From assembly GCA_036768485.1 (NCBI GenBank), contig JAVLUZ010000143.1:1049633-1113632 (forward strand): 64,000 nt of DNA. The letters run 5' to 3'. The DNA comes from Mermis nigrescens. Lineage: Eukaryota; Nematoda; Enoplea; Mermithida; Mermithidae. Under the pieces are notes generated by a model. That model saw only the letters and a list, made by a program, of their open reading frames with translations, was not told the origin of the DNA and ran no database searches. Positions 44,557-56,544 of this stretch are shown in pieces. The stretch's first letter is position 1. Every line of letters begins with the position of its first letter. Made by a program: the position numbers and the translations under genes.

Positions 44557-46360
44557 TTGCTCTCATATCATGAAAAATTGCAATTTCGTGCAAAATCCAA
44601 CACAACTACCTCTGGTGTTGTGTGTGTGCATGTTTCGTTACCTGAGCCTGTTATAATACAACCTAGGCATGAATTAATTACACCTGGCTATATAAGTCAC
44701 GGTTCTTGCAATTTTGATTTCGCATTATTCGAACCAAATCCCGATTTTATGGAAAAAACTTCACTTTTTATTGCTCTGTCTATAGTCGATGCTTCACAAC
44801 CTTTAATACCTGTTCGTGTTTGTAACATCTCTAAAGCGCCAATTCGCATTGACTCTGGTGAAATAATAGGTTCTTTAACCTCTGATGCCGAAGTTGTGTC
44901 ACACGTCTCATCTTTTGAGGATAGGACACCAGAACTTTTTGCATCAATAAATAAAGCTTTAAACGGCTCCGCCGTTGATTCTAGACAACAGCAACAAATT
45001 CGTGAACTTTGCTTAAAATACGACTCAATTTTTGCATTAAAAAACGAACCTCTCGGACGTACCCCGTTGATGAAACACCATATCGATACAGGGGATAATC
45101 CGCCCGTTGTTAGAAAAACTTATCGTGTTGAACATTCTAGAAGAGAATCTATGCAGAAAATTATAAATGAAATGCTTGCGGATAAAATTATTCGACCTAC
45201 AACCAGCCCATGGGCAAGTCCACTATTTCTCATAGGAAAAAAGGACGGTTCCCTTAGGCCGGTCGTTGATTATCGATGGTTAAATGACGTTACTAAAACA
45301 CAAGTCTATCCCCTTCCACAATTAGACAATTATTTCGATACTTTGGGCAATGCTGCATATTTTAGCACACTAGATTTAAAATCTGGATACTGGCAAATCC
45401 CACTCGATAATAAATCTCGCGAAAAAACTGCATTTATATGCCCTGTTGGTCATTATGAATTTGAAGTTTTACCTTTTGGTTTAAAAAATGTGCCCGCAGA
45501 TTTCCAAAGGCTAATGGAGCTCGTGCTCGCAGGTCTAAATTGGAAATCTTGTCTCGTTTACATCAATGACATAATTATTTTTTCGCGCACTTTCAAAGAA
45601 CATTTAAAAGATCTTGAGAATGTCTTTATTGCTCTTAAAAAGGCAAACTTACGCGTAAAGCCTGATAAATGCCATCTTGCACATGCAGAGGTAAAATTTC
45701 TTGGCCACAGCATAAGCGCAAAGGGCATCGCTCCTGATATGTCCAAAGTCGCAGATTTAATCTCGTTTCCTGTACCAAAAACCGTTAAATCCTTGCAGAA
45801 ATTCCTTGGCTTAGTCCAATGGTTTAAGAAATTTGTTAAAGATCTCGCTAAAATCGCTAAACCGTTATTCCATCTTCTTCGTAAAGATGTCGAATTTTGC
45901 TGGACGGCCGAACACCAAACCGCGTTTGAGCTTCTGAAGAAAGCATTTACATCCCCACCTATTTTGCAATTACCAAAATTCGATGATGAGCACCAATTTA
46001 TTTTAACAACTGACGCAAGCAATTATGCGTTAGGTGCTATTTTGACGCAAAAACACTTACCATCCAAAAATCGTTTTATTCTTAGCTATGCTAGTCGCGT
46101 GCTAAATTCTGCCAAATGTAACTATGCTACTTCGGAAAAAGAAGCGTTAGCGGTAGTGTGGGCCATCAAGCATTATCGACATTATCTTTACGGTAAAAAA
46201 TTCATTGTCAAAACTGATCATCAAGCATTAACTTGGCTCGTAAACGTTAAAGACCCATCGAGTCATTTATGCCGTTGAGGTCTCAAATTACAAGAATATG
46301 AATATGATATTGTTTACGTTCCTGGTGCATATAACTGCGCAGCTGATCTTCTTTCATGAC
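44557..46360 (+). pseudogene. pol: Reverse transcriptase and RNase H (Ty3/Gypsy-like pol)
   Basis: Copies element RNA to DNA and removes the RNA strand. RT words in order: SPWASPLFLIGKKDGSLR, VVDYRWLN, YFSTLDLKSGYWQIPL, TAFICPVGHYEFEVLPFGL, and the catalytic YxDD block near 45559. That block reads Y-I-N-D: the first catalytic aspartate is Asn (AAT at 45565), which should abolish polymerisation; a C-to-T change on the other strand of an ATCGAT context would give it. RNase H follows with TTDASNYALGAIL, TSEKEALAVVWAI and TDHQALTWL. An in-frame TGA at 46276-46278 and another near 46357 interrupt the end. Clearly non-functional. Confidence 0.92.
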
Positions 46361-46380
46361 ACCCTAAATATGATCATGCA

Positions 46381-47280
46381 GAGCACAAATATAAACTAGA
46401 GCGCAAAAATGTTGTTAACATCGCAAATTTAGAGTCAGAAGACTCTGAATCAGATGATGAATCGGTTCCACCTGACCGATTGTGCGATAATGCGCCTAAT
46501 GCACCGATTAATCACTCTAATGCGCAAAATAATAACCCTACTGCGCAAATCGATCCTACCAATGCGAAACCACCTACATTTTGTGAGTGCATGTTACTTA
46601 CGATGCTGAAAAAGCTGAAATGCTAACACCTGCGTGTTTACTCGCAGAGCAACGTGCAGATGACGAATTACATAAAATTCGCATTGCATTGAATGACTTA
46701 ACAACGAAAAAATATCATGACGAATTTTTCTTGTAAACAATGTACTTTTTCGTAGATTCCAACCTAAACGTTCACCAATAGTCATTCATCAAATAGTCAT
46801 ACAAAAATCTTTGCGTCGCTTCATATTAACCGAATTTCATGACTCTATTTTTGGAGCTCATTTTTCATTGCGCAAAATCTTACCCGCCATTCAAATGCGT
46901 TATTGGTGGCCATGCATGGAAAATGATGTGATCGCGTGGTGTCGGAATAGTGATGTGTGCTTACAACGTAAGGTCGCATTAAATTCCACATCCGTTCCAT
47001 TGCAACCAATCAAAGTATCCGCGCCCTTTGAACTTATTGCATGTGATTGTTTGCATATGCCACGATCCCCCTCCGGAAATGACCAAATTGTAGTTTTTAT
47101 GGATTATTTACCAAATACGTGGAAGCTTTTGCTGTTTCTGACATAAAAGCAACAACAATTGCAAATTTGTTATTACGAGAAATTATCCCACGTTATGGAG
47201 TTCCCAAAAATTTTTGACAGATCAGGGGTCAAACTTTACATCTACCCTAATTTCAGAAGTTTGTAAACTATTAAACTCCT
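46381..47280 (+). pseudogene. Integrase, N-terminal and partial catalytic domain, truncated
   Basis: The stretch 46381-46800 is an acidic, Asn-rich linker in broken frames. The zinc-binding domain begins near 46838 (HDS...GAH) with WWPCMENDV; the CxxC of the HHCC motif is altered (CRNSDVC). The catalytic core has the first Asp in ACDCLH (47045) and, after a frameshift near 47105, the second Asp in TDQGSNF (about 47220). The sequence then stops matching at about 47280, where the antisense element begins. The third catalytic residue (Glu) and C-terminal domain are absent. Confidence 0.85.
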
Positions 47281-50200
47281 GTTTTCTTTGGGACCATTAC
47301 AATGGGACTGGCCCAGGGACTATGCGAATAAGAGATGATTTTATTATCAAGCATTTTCTTAATTTCATTGTCGATAATTTCTCTTTGTTTATAGGGTACT
47401 CTGTAAGGTTGCTGTTTAAAAGGTTTAGCATCACCGGTATCAATATTATGAGATATGAGATGAGTTTTTCCCAGATCCTTATCGTCTACAACAAATAAAT
47501 ATGAATATTTATTTAAAAGTTCGAGCAATTTACTAGCCTTTTTGGGATCCAAGCTAGGGTTTCCAGGTATTTCATTTATAATCTTATTTTCGGATTTGGC
47601 TTGAGAATTACCTTTTTTAATGGTCGACACATTTTGCGAAAAAGTAGGTTCAGCTAGTAGGCGAACTTCTCCTAGTTTTGTGCCTTGATATAAGATTAAG
47701 GGATCTTTAGATAAATTAATTACACTAGTGCTGATTGAGTCATTAACTGGATTATCAATACAAGAAGAGACATACATTGCGTGCTTACGCATACAGGTTG
47801 CATTGGGCTCGAAAATGAGATTATTAAAATTACCATATGATTTACTAATACTGAGATGAACAAAAAACATCGATCGTGGAGGGATAATAGTTTCACATTT
47901 TATTGTAGCAACTCCTCTAGGTTTATCGCTTAATTGGTTTGGCTCAGGCATTTTTAATTCATATTTGCCAAATAAAACTTTTCCAGTCTTCCATGAAACA
48001 ATGAGATGAGCAAAACGACGCAAATAGTCTGTCCCGATTAAGAATTTAGTCACGCAATTCTCAATGACTTGGGCTTGCAAAAATTCTGGGGTTGCAAATC
48101 CTTTTTCACTTTCAAAGCAAACGCATAACCAAACAGTACCTAAAACTTTGGCTTGATGTCCTCCTGCCTGAGTGATAGTATTAATAACGGGAGGATAAAG
48201 CGTAAGATTAAGTTCACTGCAAAGATTTTCATCGATTAGAGTAATTTCTGAACCAGTATCTATTAAGGCTTGTGAAATAGTTGAAACTAGGGGGTTCATT
48301 CGATTTAAAATTTTGACTTTCACTGTAGGGGTAGAATTTTTTAATAACTCAATAGCTGCACATTTTTTTACTTGAACAGATTGGTTTACCGGATTCATTT
48401 GAGGTTCAAGAAAAGGTGTAAATGCACGCACTAGGAGCTGAGTAAGTGGTGATCCTACAGAAGACTTTGGGGAGTCACATACTTGATGTGAAGTCTCTTC
48501 CTTATCATCAATAGTCTCCTCTTTCAGATTTTCTACCGTAACATTCGCTCCAACGTCCTCGGGATTAGATTCATCCATTTTTTGTTTCCGCACGTACAAT
48601 GACTGACCTCCTTTGCAAATCGTTGCTCGTCCGTGAGAATTTCTACGTCTAGATTTTTTCCTACAAAAACTACATGGTTTAGAGCAAATAGAGCGATACC
48701 ATATGATCACATATATACATGCAAAAATAATTGCACCAATAATAGCAACATTGAGGATTAGTTGAATCGGTCCAGAGATAATCTTATCTGCGGTTCCTAA
48801 GATAGAATGCGTGCCATTAACAATTAAGTGTTCAAGGGAGTGACTAAATTCTCTCGCTGAGTCAAAAACGAATTCACCGGTACCTTTAAAAAATTCAGAA
48901 ATAACATTTGGATTTAGGGATAATTCAGCGGTATAATTTGATAAGCGATTTAGCTGGTTTTCTAAAATGTTTGTTTTGAACATATAACTTCTAATTAGAC
49001 CAATTGACTGAAAAGTTTCAGTGAAAAAACTTTCATGAAATAATGGTGGGGCGTAGAACGTATAGGCGGACCAATTTGAGTGCCATGCAATCTCTAGAGG
49101 TACGGAAGTGACGTGTACTGAGCCAAAAATTGTGAACCACGAATTTTTTCTTTTAAAAATACCAGTTAATTTACGACTACAATCAATAGTGGGGGAATTA
49201 GAAACTAAATCATCACTGCCTGGGATTACAAACAAGGTTTTTCCATTATAAATAACTGGCAAAAATTGATAGCAAACATTATTTAGAGTATAATTCCAAA
49301 ATATCTTATCAGGGATAACCATGGAGCAGTCCCAAACAATTAGAGCTTCACCGGCAAATGAGGCATGAATATCTTTTCTACCTAACAGAGCTCTGGCACC
49401 AAGGGTGGGATCAAGTTGCAAAAACTGCCAAACAAGTTGCAAATATCGATCTGCTGACCTGCACAATTCAAGCCATATATTTCTGAATATTTTGGATTCA
49501 AAATTCTTAATTTTTTCAAAAAGAAATTGTAATTTAGCGTTTACAGGATCGGCATCAGAATTTTGGGTTGAATTTCTTGCATTAATCAATCTCATATCTT
49601 GGGAATTTTCAAATTGAAGTACAACACCTTGTGCGGTTTCATAAGCATTTTGCAGGTTACATCTTTTAGACAGATATAACATAGTGAAAGCAGCTTGAAC
49701 TTTTTCAACGGTAACATACTTTTCCAAAATTTGGGCTAAATGAGGACCACTACTCATGAGAGGACAGACTGATTTAAAAATATCCTTTTCCCAGATTATT
49801 GTACTAAAAGTATGATTACAATAACCATTTGAGGCTTTACAACCGCCTGTATCACCGAGATCGCTCATGACTTTTTCGCCATCATATGAGGAAACAGTGC
49901 CTAATTCAAGAATAAAATTAGTCTGAGTGAAGCAATGGTCTGAGCAGCAATAAATAAAAGAAACACTTAGGGAATTATTAGTCGACCAAAGATTGGGGTG
50001 AAGTTCTACTAATGGTGTATTGTCCAGAATTTTTGTTTCTAAAACTCGATTACATTCCCAAACAGAAGAGAGAACTTCAAATGAGGTATCGCTGACAATT
50101 CCTTTCGAGCCGAAAAATCCAAAATTTGTACATATAGTACGAGTTTTACGATAACATTTCGCTGCTTTTGCTTCAAGAGGTTTATTTCTTGCTGTCCAAA

Positions 50201-52208
50201 TTTTAATCTGCGCTGAAGTTGCAGCTCTATCGAAAGTTTCAGGCAACACGCAATGAACTTTTTTAGGTATTGAGAGAGCATGACCATTTCTATGGGATTG
50301 ACATAAAAAGTAAGATTTTGAGGGTGAATTTTCTGTTGCAGAAAAATATGGGATGCAAAACGCAAGAAAAATATGCAAAATGAAAATTTTCGGCGATATG
50401 TACAAAAGCGGTGCGCACCTTATCACTATTCCTACGCTTTTCACAACACTACGGCCGACAAAAGAATGGTGTGATTTTGAGAACAGTTGTGTACTCCTTT
50501 CCTCACTAACGGCACAATGTGGGGACGCGGAACGACATCTTATTTTGCCACTTAAAGAAACCGTGCTGCACACACCATCTTCACATACCCCACCTTCCAC
50601 CCCGGTTTCAAAGGTGGGAACGACCCAAATTTCATCATTAGTGAGGGCGGACGCAATGACATTATGCGTCCTCATGGAAGGAAAACGCAAAAACTGAGAA
50701 TTGGCTTGAAAAAGGTCAGGATCTGTGCAATTGAGAGCATCAAAACCTTCTCCATGATCATTTTCAACGCCTTGCCCAGTATAAGACCCCTCATCCTCCG
50801 CATGGGCTGCCCGCACGAAATTTTGCCTACTCACACGGGGATGATGTGACGGAGGTTCACCTTGCGAAAAATTTCGAGAAAAACGTCTATTTTGATTTAC
50901 ACTCGACTGATTTGAGTACGATCGACTATTTTGATCATTCACTGGGGTACTAAAGCGATTTTGATTAAAGCGATTCTGAAACATTTGTTGATTTTCTCGC
51001 TGTTTCGTTCTACAATTAGCTATTCGATGTCCCAGCTTACCACAAAAAAAGCAAGTAATATGAGCATCCCGAGAAGAACTTTGTGCAGGGCCCTGACTTC
51101 TGTTGTTAAAATTAGTCCAACTGGGATACTGCCCAGAATACTGCCTTTCTACAGACGGTTGAGTCAATCGAAAAGAATTATTATAATTTTTTATTGCGGA
51201 TGAACTTTGGCTACTGAGGTTTGGTGCACTAGGAGAAGTCATAGACGGAAATTGAGAAACAAGCAAATTTTCAGGTTTTAACATTGTGGGGTTCGTAAAA
51301 TTTTGCTGACTGTCGTAATTTTGATTAACTTCCTGCTTGTATGCCTCCGAAACGGCTTCTTCAAAAGTTTTTGGGGATGCATTTCTCACCCAGATTCGTA
51401 AATGGGATAACAATTTTGAGACAAAATGGCTTTTTATGAAATCGTTTTCATCATTACCATTCCACCCCGGCTGGGCTCTTTTGGCCAACCTCCTAATCTC
51501 CGCTGCGTATTGCAAAACAGATTCATGGGGCAATTGGTACCTAGCAACTAATTGATCGCGTTTAATGTCTATATGTTGATTATCGGGGAACCTAAGTCTA
51601 AAATTTTGAGAATATTCGTTCCAAGTTTGTAAAGCAGGGGTTCGCTGATTGAGGTCATGAAAAAATGTTAAAGCTGCTCCTCTAAGATAAGTGGATAAGA
51701 GAGCGATTTTTCTTTCAAAATTTGTAGCTCCGCCTAAAATCGCAAGGTTGTTGAACTGCCTTTCCCACTCGGTCCAGTTTTGCTCCCCATCTCCGCAGAA
51801 AACTTGAAGCGGGGGTGATGTTACGAAAGAGACTGGACGTTGTTCATAGAGATCTTGCATTCGAGTGACAGTTTCTTGTAACAGAGCAACAACTTGATCT
51901 TCCATTTTAGAAATATTTTTGATTTTTATTTTAGGCAAGATTTGCGATAATTTTTTCTTATTTAATTTGGGATCTAAATTTTTCGAACTTTCCGTATGAG
52001 TTGAAACGTTACTCTTGGGAAAAACGCCAAATGGATTTTCACTTTTGATTTGGGTTGATAATGAAATAGGCAAATCTAAGAGGTTCGGTAATGACAAACG
52101 AGAGCTACGTAAAGCACGTTGCGAATTACTTTGATTAGCTTCTCTTTGGGCTTCGAGAACAATCTCTTCAAATCGCCGTGATAATGGGATAGCCGTTTCG
52201 TAAAGCAA
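47271..52208 (-). pseudogene. Antisense retroelement ORF: gag, env-like, protease, start of RT
   Basis: One uninterrupted frame of 1,645 codons on the minus strand. Residues about 100-340 are a Ty3/Gypsy gag-like capsid segment; a CCHC knuckle (CFFCGKLGHRIANC) is at about 384-397. About 600-623 is a hydrophobic, signal-peptide-like stretch, followed by a cysteine-rich ectodomain with several Asn-x-Ser/Thr sites and a strong membrane anchor at about 1148-1170, then a short Cys/Arg-rich tail: the layout of a viral-type envelope glycoprotein. The protease (ALIDTGSE) is at about 1314 and the first RT block (SPWASPIVMVPKK) at about 1630, where the frame ends at the junction with the sense integrase. 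Pol is therefore truncated. The env-like part lies between gag and protease instead of after pol. The glycoprotein identity rests on architecture and recollection of nematode elements. Confidence 0.8.
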
Positions 52209-52897
52209 TAACGATTATGTATTATTATAACACTATGCAACTTCGCAATTAATTATTGCAATGCCGGGATGAACGAAGAAACAGAATAAAAATAGTACAA
52301 GCGGCTTATTCAGGTTTCGCAATGTTGGCATGAATGAAGAAACAGATACAAGTGCATAAGCCGCTTATTCGGGTTCGTACAGCCGCAAAACAATGCGCAC
52401 TAGAGCTAACGCACCAAATGTAATGAAAAAGTTGTTGGCCGGTTCAGGTTTAATATGAGTAATGAATATTGGAAAGCTAAATAGTGCAAGGTGACGTTTC
52501 GGGCGCCCGTAATACGATAAGTAGGGAGTACACAATGAGCGCAAAACAGATTATGCACTGAATATAATAAATATGCAGCGAACTTATATATTGCTAAATA
52601 GATATTAAAGGAATCTCTGGAACTTAGCGATTCTGGGATACATGCGTGGGATAGCTGAACGGTTCCTGGGATAGTCATGCGCAGTGGTAATTCAAACTAA
52701 ACGAATGAAAGATAGAGATCTCCGAAATGACCTAAAAACTTGGACATTAACACGACAAATTAATTCTCATGATTCTAAGGAATGTTTCGACTGAAATTCC
52801 AAGAATATAAGTTTTTAGAGATCAAGCTGGTGGTCTAAAAGTATGCGAAGGAATTCAAAATACGTTGATGACTAAAATACGAATTAAGCAAATTTAG
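52209..52897. repeat. Probable 5' leader/LTR remnant of the antisense element
   Basis: Lies between the antisense gag start and the sense ORF at 52898. 52258-52378 holds two tandem copies of a block of about 60 bp (GCAATGCCGGGATGAACG and GCAATGTTGGCATGAATG as starts). It is where a 5' LTR of the antisense element should be, but no partner LTR is in the window, so this is position-based inference. No coding frame is supported. Confidence 0.4.
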
Positions 52898-55747
52898 CTT
52901 CATTACATTTTTGATAATCCTGATCTAAAAGTTCAAGGATCACAGGCCGTTGCCAACACAGTTTCGGGCCCGGCTAATGCACCTGACACCAAACCTAAAT
53001 CCAAACCAACCAGTACAAGCACACCAGCATCTGCGATTTCTTCGCAAACTGATATTCCATTTGATTCTCCTATGGTTGGAATTGAACAATCTGTGTCCAC
53101 AGAAGACGACAATTTGTCTCCTAAACGTTTAGTAATGGCGTTATCCGACGCTGAGGCGGAAAGGCAAGCAAATTTGTCGCCACCGTGTACCACACGCGCG
53201 ACATTGGCTCAAAAAGGGGCTACTATCGTTTCGCAACCGATTGTTTCACAATCGCTTGCGGCGGACCAGCAGGCACCCTTGGGTTTCAGTTTGCTCCTAC
53301 ATTTACCGACTTCTCAGCCGGATTGGGTACAGCGTCAACCTGAACCCAACGTTATCATGACAGAAATTATAGGCTTCCCACCGCTACCACAACGCTCACT
53401 ACCCGCACAGGAAGTACAGCAAGCAGCGTTGTCCATGCAAATCGCGTCCCAATCCGCGCCACAAGGCGTGTTGAGTTCAGTGGCACCTACTACTTGTTTT
53501 ACGGCTCCTATGGCCATGACGGGAGTGTCAAATACTGTGGCAAACATTCAACCGCAGAATATTCAAAATGTTCCGTCAAATTTAGAAGTCGCAATCCCTG
53601 CGCATTTACAAGCCATACGCGAGCGCGTATCTGCAGAAGAAAGCTCACGAGCCCAAAATCGTTCACGCTATGTCCAGCATTTCTTTAATATGATGGAAAC
53701 AATGACGCGTGAAGCGCCGTGCTACATTGTCCCTGACGTTTTGCACAAGTTGCGCTCGTACTTAGGTGAAGTCGCAGGAACGCGCCTGTACGACCAGTTG
53801 ATTGAAATTGCCCAAGTGCATTTTGACCAGGTGTACGCAGCACATTTGCAGTACGCGTCTACAACTGACACACCTTTGCGTCCCATAGTCTGGACTACAA
53901 TTGCACGACCTTTGACTGATCTCGATCATGCGCCCGCACCTCAATTCATCAGCAAAATGAGCGTTTTCAACCGATTATTTTACCCTGACCAATTTTTTGT
54001 GCGAAACCGGTTTTTCATTACAACCGGAATGATGCTGTACGAAGTTCCGTTACAGTATTTGGTAGTTCACCCATGACTCGAACCACCGAGTGTGGTGATT
54101 GATGGAATCGCGCACCAGATTCTACCGGAATCTTTACCACACCGAATGTTGCCGGCACCAGATCATTTAGCGCCGATCTTAATAACTACGCGACAAATGG
54201 TTGACATTTTCGATACTTTCCGAGAGTTTCAATCGTTATACGATTCGGAGTATCGATTGATGACGATCTTCTCAACCATAGACGTCATGCGCGCTAGAGT
54301 GCTATTGGAATTTTTGGACAGAAAGTTCCACTTTTATGCGTATGCCTACAGCAATGCCGCGATAGGCTGGCGCATGGTGGAACAGCTACGTCGTATGTTG
54401 CGCGTAGCTTTCCTTGGCGAATCCTACACACCTTTGCCAAGCAAGGCTTTTCCGGAGTTCCCGGAACTGATGAGGCGAATTGAAAGTCCGACTGTTTTGC
54501 ATAATATGATTCGTCAAATTCGGTTAGCAACCAATCCGGCACTAGAAGTCCCGGTTCAATTTGACCGTTTCAGAGGTCGCCAAAAATGCGTATTTTACCT
54601 TAAACACCGTATTGAAGGCGAATTGGAGAAAATCCGCAAAGAAAGACAACAGGCATCCTTGCAAGATCCTAGTGGGTCCTCGGCAAGCCTTGAAATGCCT
54701 GAAGTCGATCTATCTCTAAATGCACAAATTGAAATGCGTCGAGCATGCATGACGATCGAACAACGCGATTGTGAAAATCTTGCTTCAGAGATGCCAAGGC
54801 GTGCGACAAAATTACGCGCCGCCGGTTCTCTCGCCGAAACCTCAGATGTTTGACATATGTTGGAAGACGAGCATAAGGCTAAATTGAATCGATTCTATGA
54901 TACGAAATCCGAGCATACCTTGCGTCGGCTGAAAAATTTAGAAAAAGAATGAGTCAAAAGACTTGTTTGCGCTGAAGTAGCAGCAAAATTAAGAGCACGT
55001 TCAAGCCAAAGGGGATCTAAGCGGCAAGAACCGCAGTCATCCTGGCAACGTTATGCTCAAATGCATCATCGCTCACAATCACAAGTACAATCACAGGCAC
55101 CAGTAAAACCACACATACAGACACACACACGACCGCAGACCCAACCGCGGCAACAGCAATTTACGGAATCACGTCAGCGTTCCGAGGCATATTCACAGGC
55201 CGATGCTGGTCATCTGTCGCGCCCGCAACAGCAGCAGCCTTATGAATATCGCCGTCAGCCACAGTCAAACCGCGGAACTCATCAGGGCCGGTCGCAATCC
55301 CATCAACGTCCGCAATGGGATCAATTGTATTGTTCACCGTTGGAGCAAAATCAATCAGCCATCGAGGTCTATCATCCACAACCTCGACCGGGTCCATTGT
55401 TGCCTAAACCGTGGCCTGTTACGCAATCACAACAGCGTCCACGCAAAACTTCACGTGAACAAACGTTTGGTTTTACACCGGAACAATTATTCACGCCGGT
55501 ACCACCAACACCGCGTCGTTACGCGGATGACTACGAGGAGGACGACAAAGATGAGGATGATGATCGACCAGTCGATCCACATCGACGCTTACGCCAACAT
55601 ATGTACGGACGTAGGCAATTGCCATACCAGTATCGCGAGCGTTCGAATACGCGTCGCGAACCTGAATCGGATCGTGATTATTTTCAACGTCAACGACGTC
55701 GCGGAAAACCACATGGCTCGAAGGCCAATTATCAGGATCGTTATTAA
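52898..55747 (+). pseudogene. Unknown ORF upstream of the 3' LTR, about 950 codons, three TGA
   Basis: I do not recognise this protein. The frame is open from just after a TAG at 52895 to TAA at 55747 apart from TGA codons at 54074, 54851 and 54950. The reading frame is conserved across all three, so it was one protein. It begins Pro/Thr/Ser-rich, has a predicted globular middle (about 53600-54800, helix-like with many Arg, Phe and Tyr, e.g. RYVQHFFNMMETMTREAPC and DRKFHFYAYAYSN), a short charged coiled-coil-like part, and a Gln/Arg/Pro-rich C-terminus with an acidic patch (DDYEEDDKDEDDD) and a very basic end. No zinc knuckle, protease, RT, signal peptide or membrane segment is seen. Position between pol and 3' LTR suggests an accessory retroelement gene; the basic tail suggests nucleic-acid binding. 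It could also be a gag from another element. Confidence 0.7.
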
Positions 55748-56544
55748 TCTACAAGTTCGATGTACAGAACTTTTTGGAACTCTGCGTTAGGCGTCAAATT
55801 CGACCAGCAGCTTTTTTGTCATTTTTCGTTTTTCGTCCTGATGTGGATTCCAGGACATCACGTATCGTTTATTTTCTGTGTAATTTTTCTCTTGTCATTT
55901 TTTTCTTGCTGTAAATTTTTCTTTGATGGTGCTCTTATTTTCCCCGTTATCTCGCATAATTTGCCATTTTTTGTTTTTATCATTACCTCTTGTTTTAATT
56001 CGTCAGTGTCTTTAATTTTGCTCAGCATAATTTTGCCTAATCATTCCGTGTCTTAATTTTTCTTTTTGCTCAAATAGCGGTGTTACTATTATGGTATCTT
56101 AACTCTTTAACGGACAAGGGGTTAATTTACACCCAATCTTAAAACTTTTTCAATTCAAAATTTTTCTCATTACCCGGGGACTGAAGGAGGCTAATTGGGC
56201 AGCGAGATCGAATATTATGCAATGCTGTCCAAGACTGGAGTTCATCATTACTCGGGCAACAATATAGTTATCACCTAGCGCCATTGAGAGTGTTGCTCAG
56301 AGAGTTCCTGAGTGCGAACGAGGTCATGCGTTGACCGTTATTTGTTATCGCTATTTGTTATTTTTTTGTTCTTTTTATTTTCGTTTTTCACGTTTGCTCA
56401 GGATGAGGCGTTGCGGACGCCAGATTAGAGGCGTTGCGAACGCCGGAGTGCCGAGTTGTAGAAGCGTTGCAGACGCTAGTGTTGATGGTTTACCCCCGAA
56501 AAAATTATCCACTTCGTTACTAATTTTTTTCTATACGTGGGGAG
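55748..56544 (+). other. 3' untranslated region with three small hairpins and polypurine tract
   Basis: T-rich untranslated stretch. Three hairpins with 5-bp stems and 5-base loops lie at 56407-56421, 56430-56444 and 56463-56477. The polypurine tract GTGGGGAG ends at 56544, directly before the LTR, and is the expected plus-strand primer. Confidence 0.7.

Noticed and set aside
52898..55747. TGA recoding (selenocysteine or tryptophan) to explain the repeated in-frame TGA codons
   Set aside because: TGA terminates the Merlin transposase normally, Trp is encoded by TGG throughout, and frameshifts coexist with the TGA codons; CpG decay is simpler.
53335..55790. Long open frames in other phases over the unknown retroelement ORF
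   Set aside because: They are shadows produced by the GC-richer composition of the main frame.
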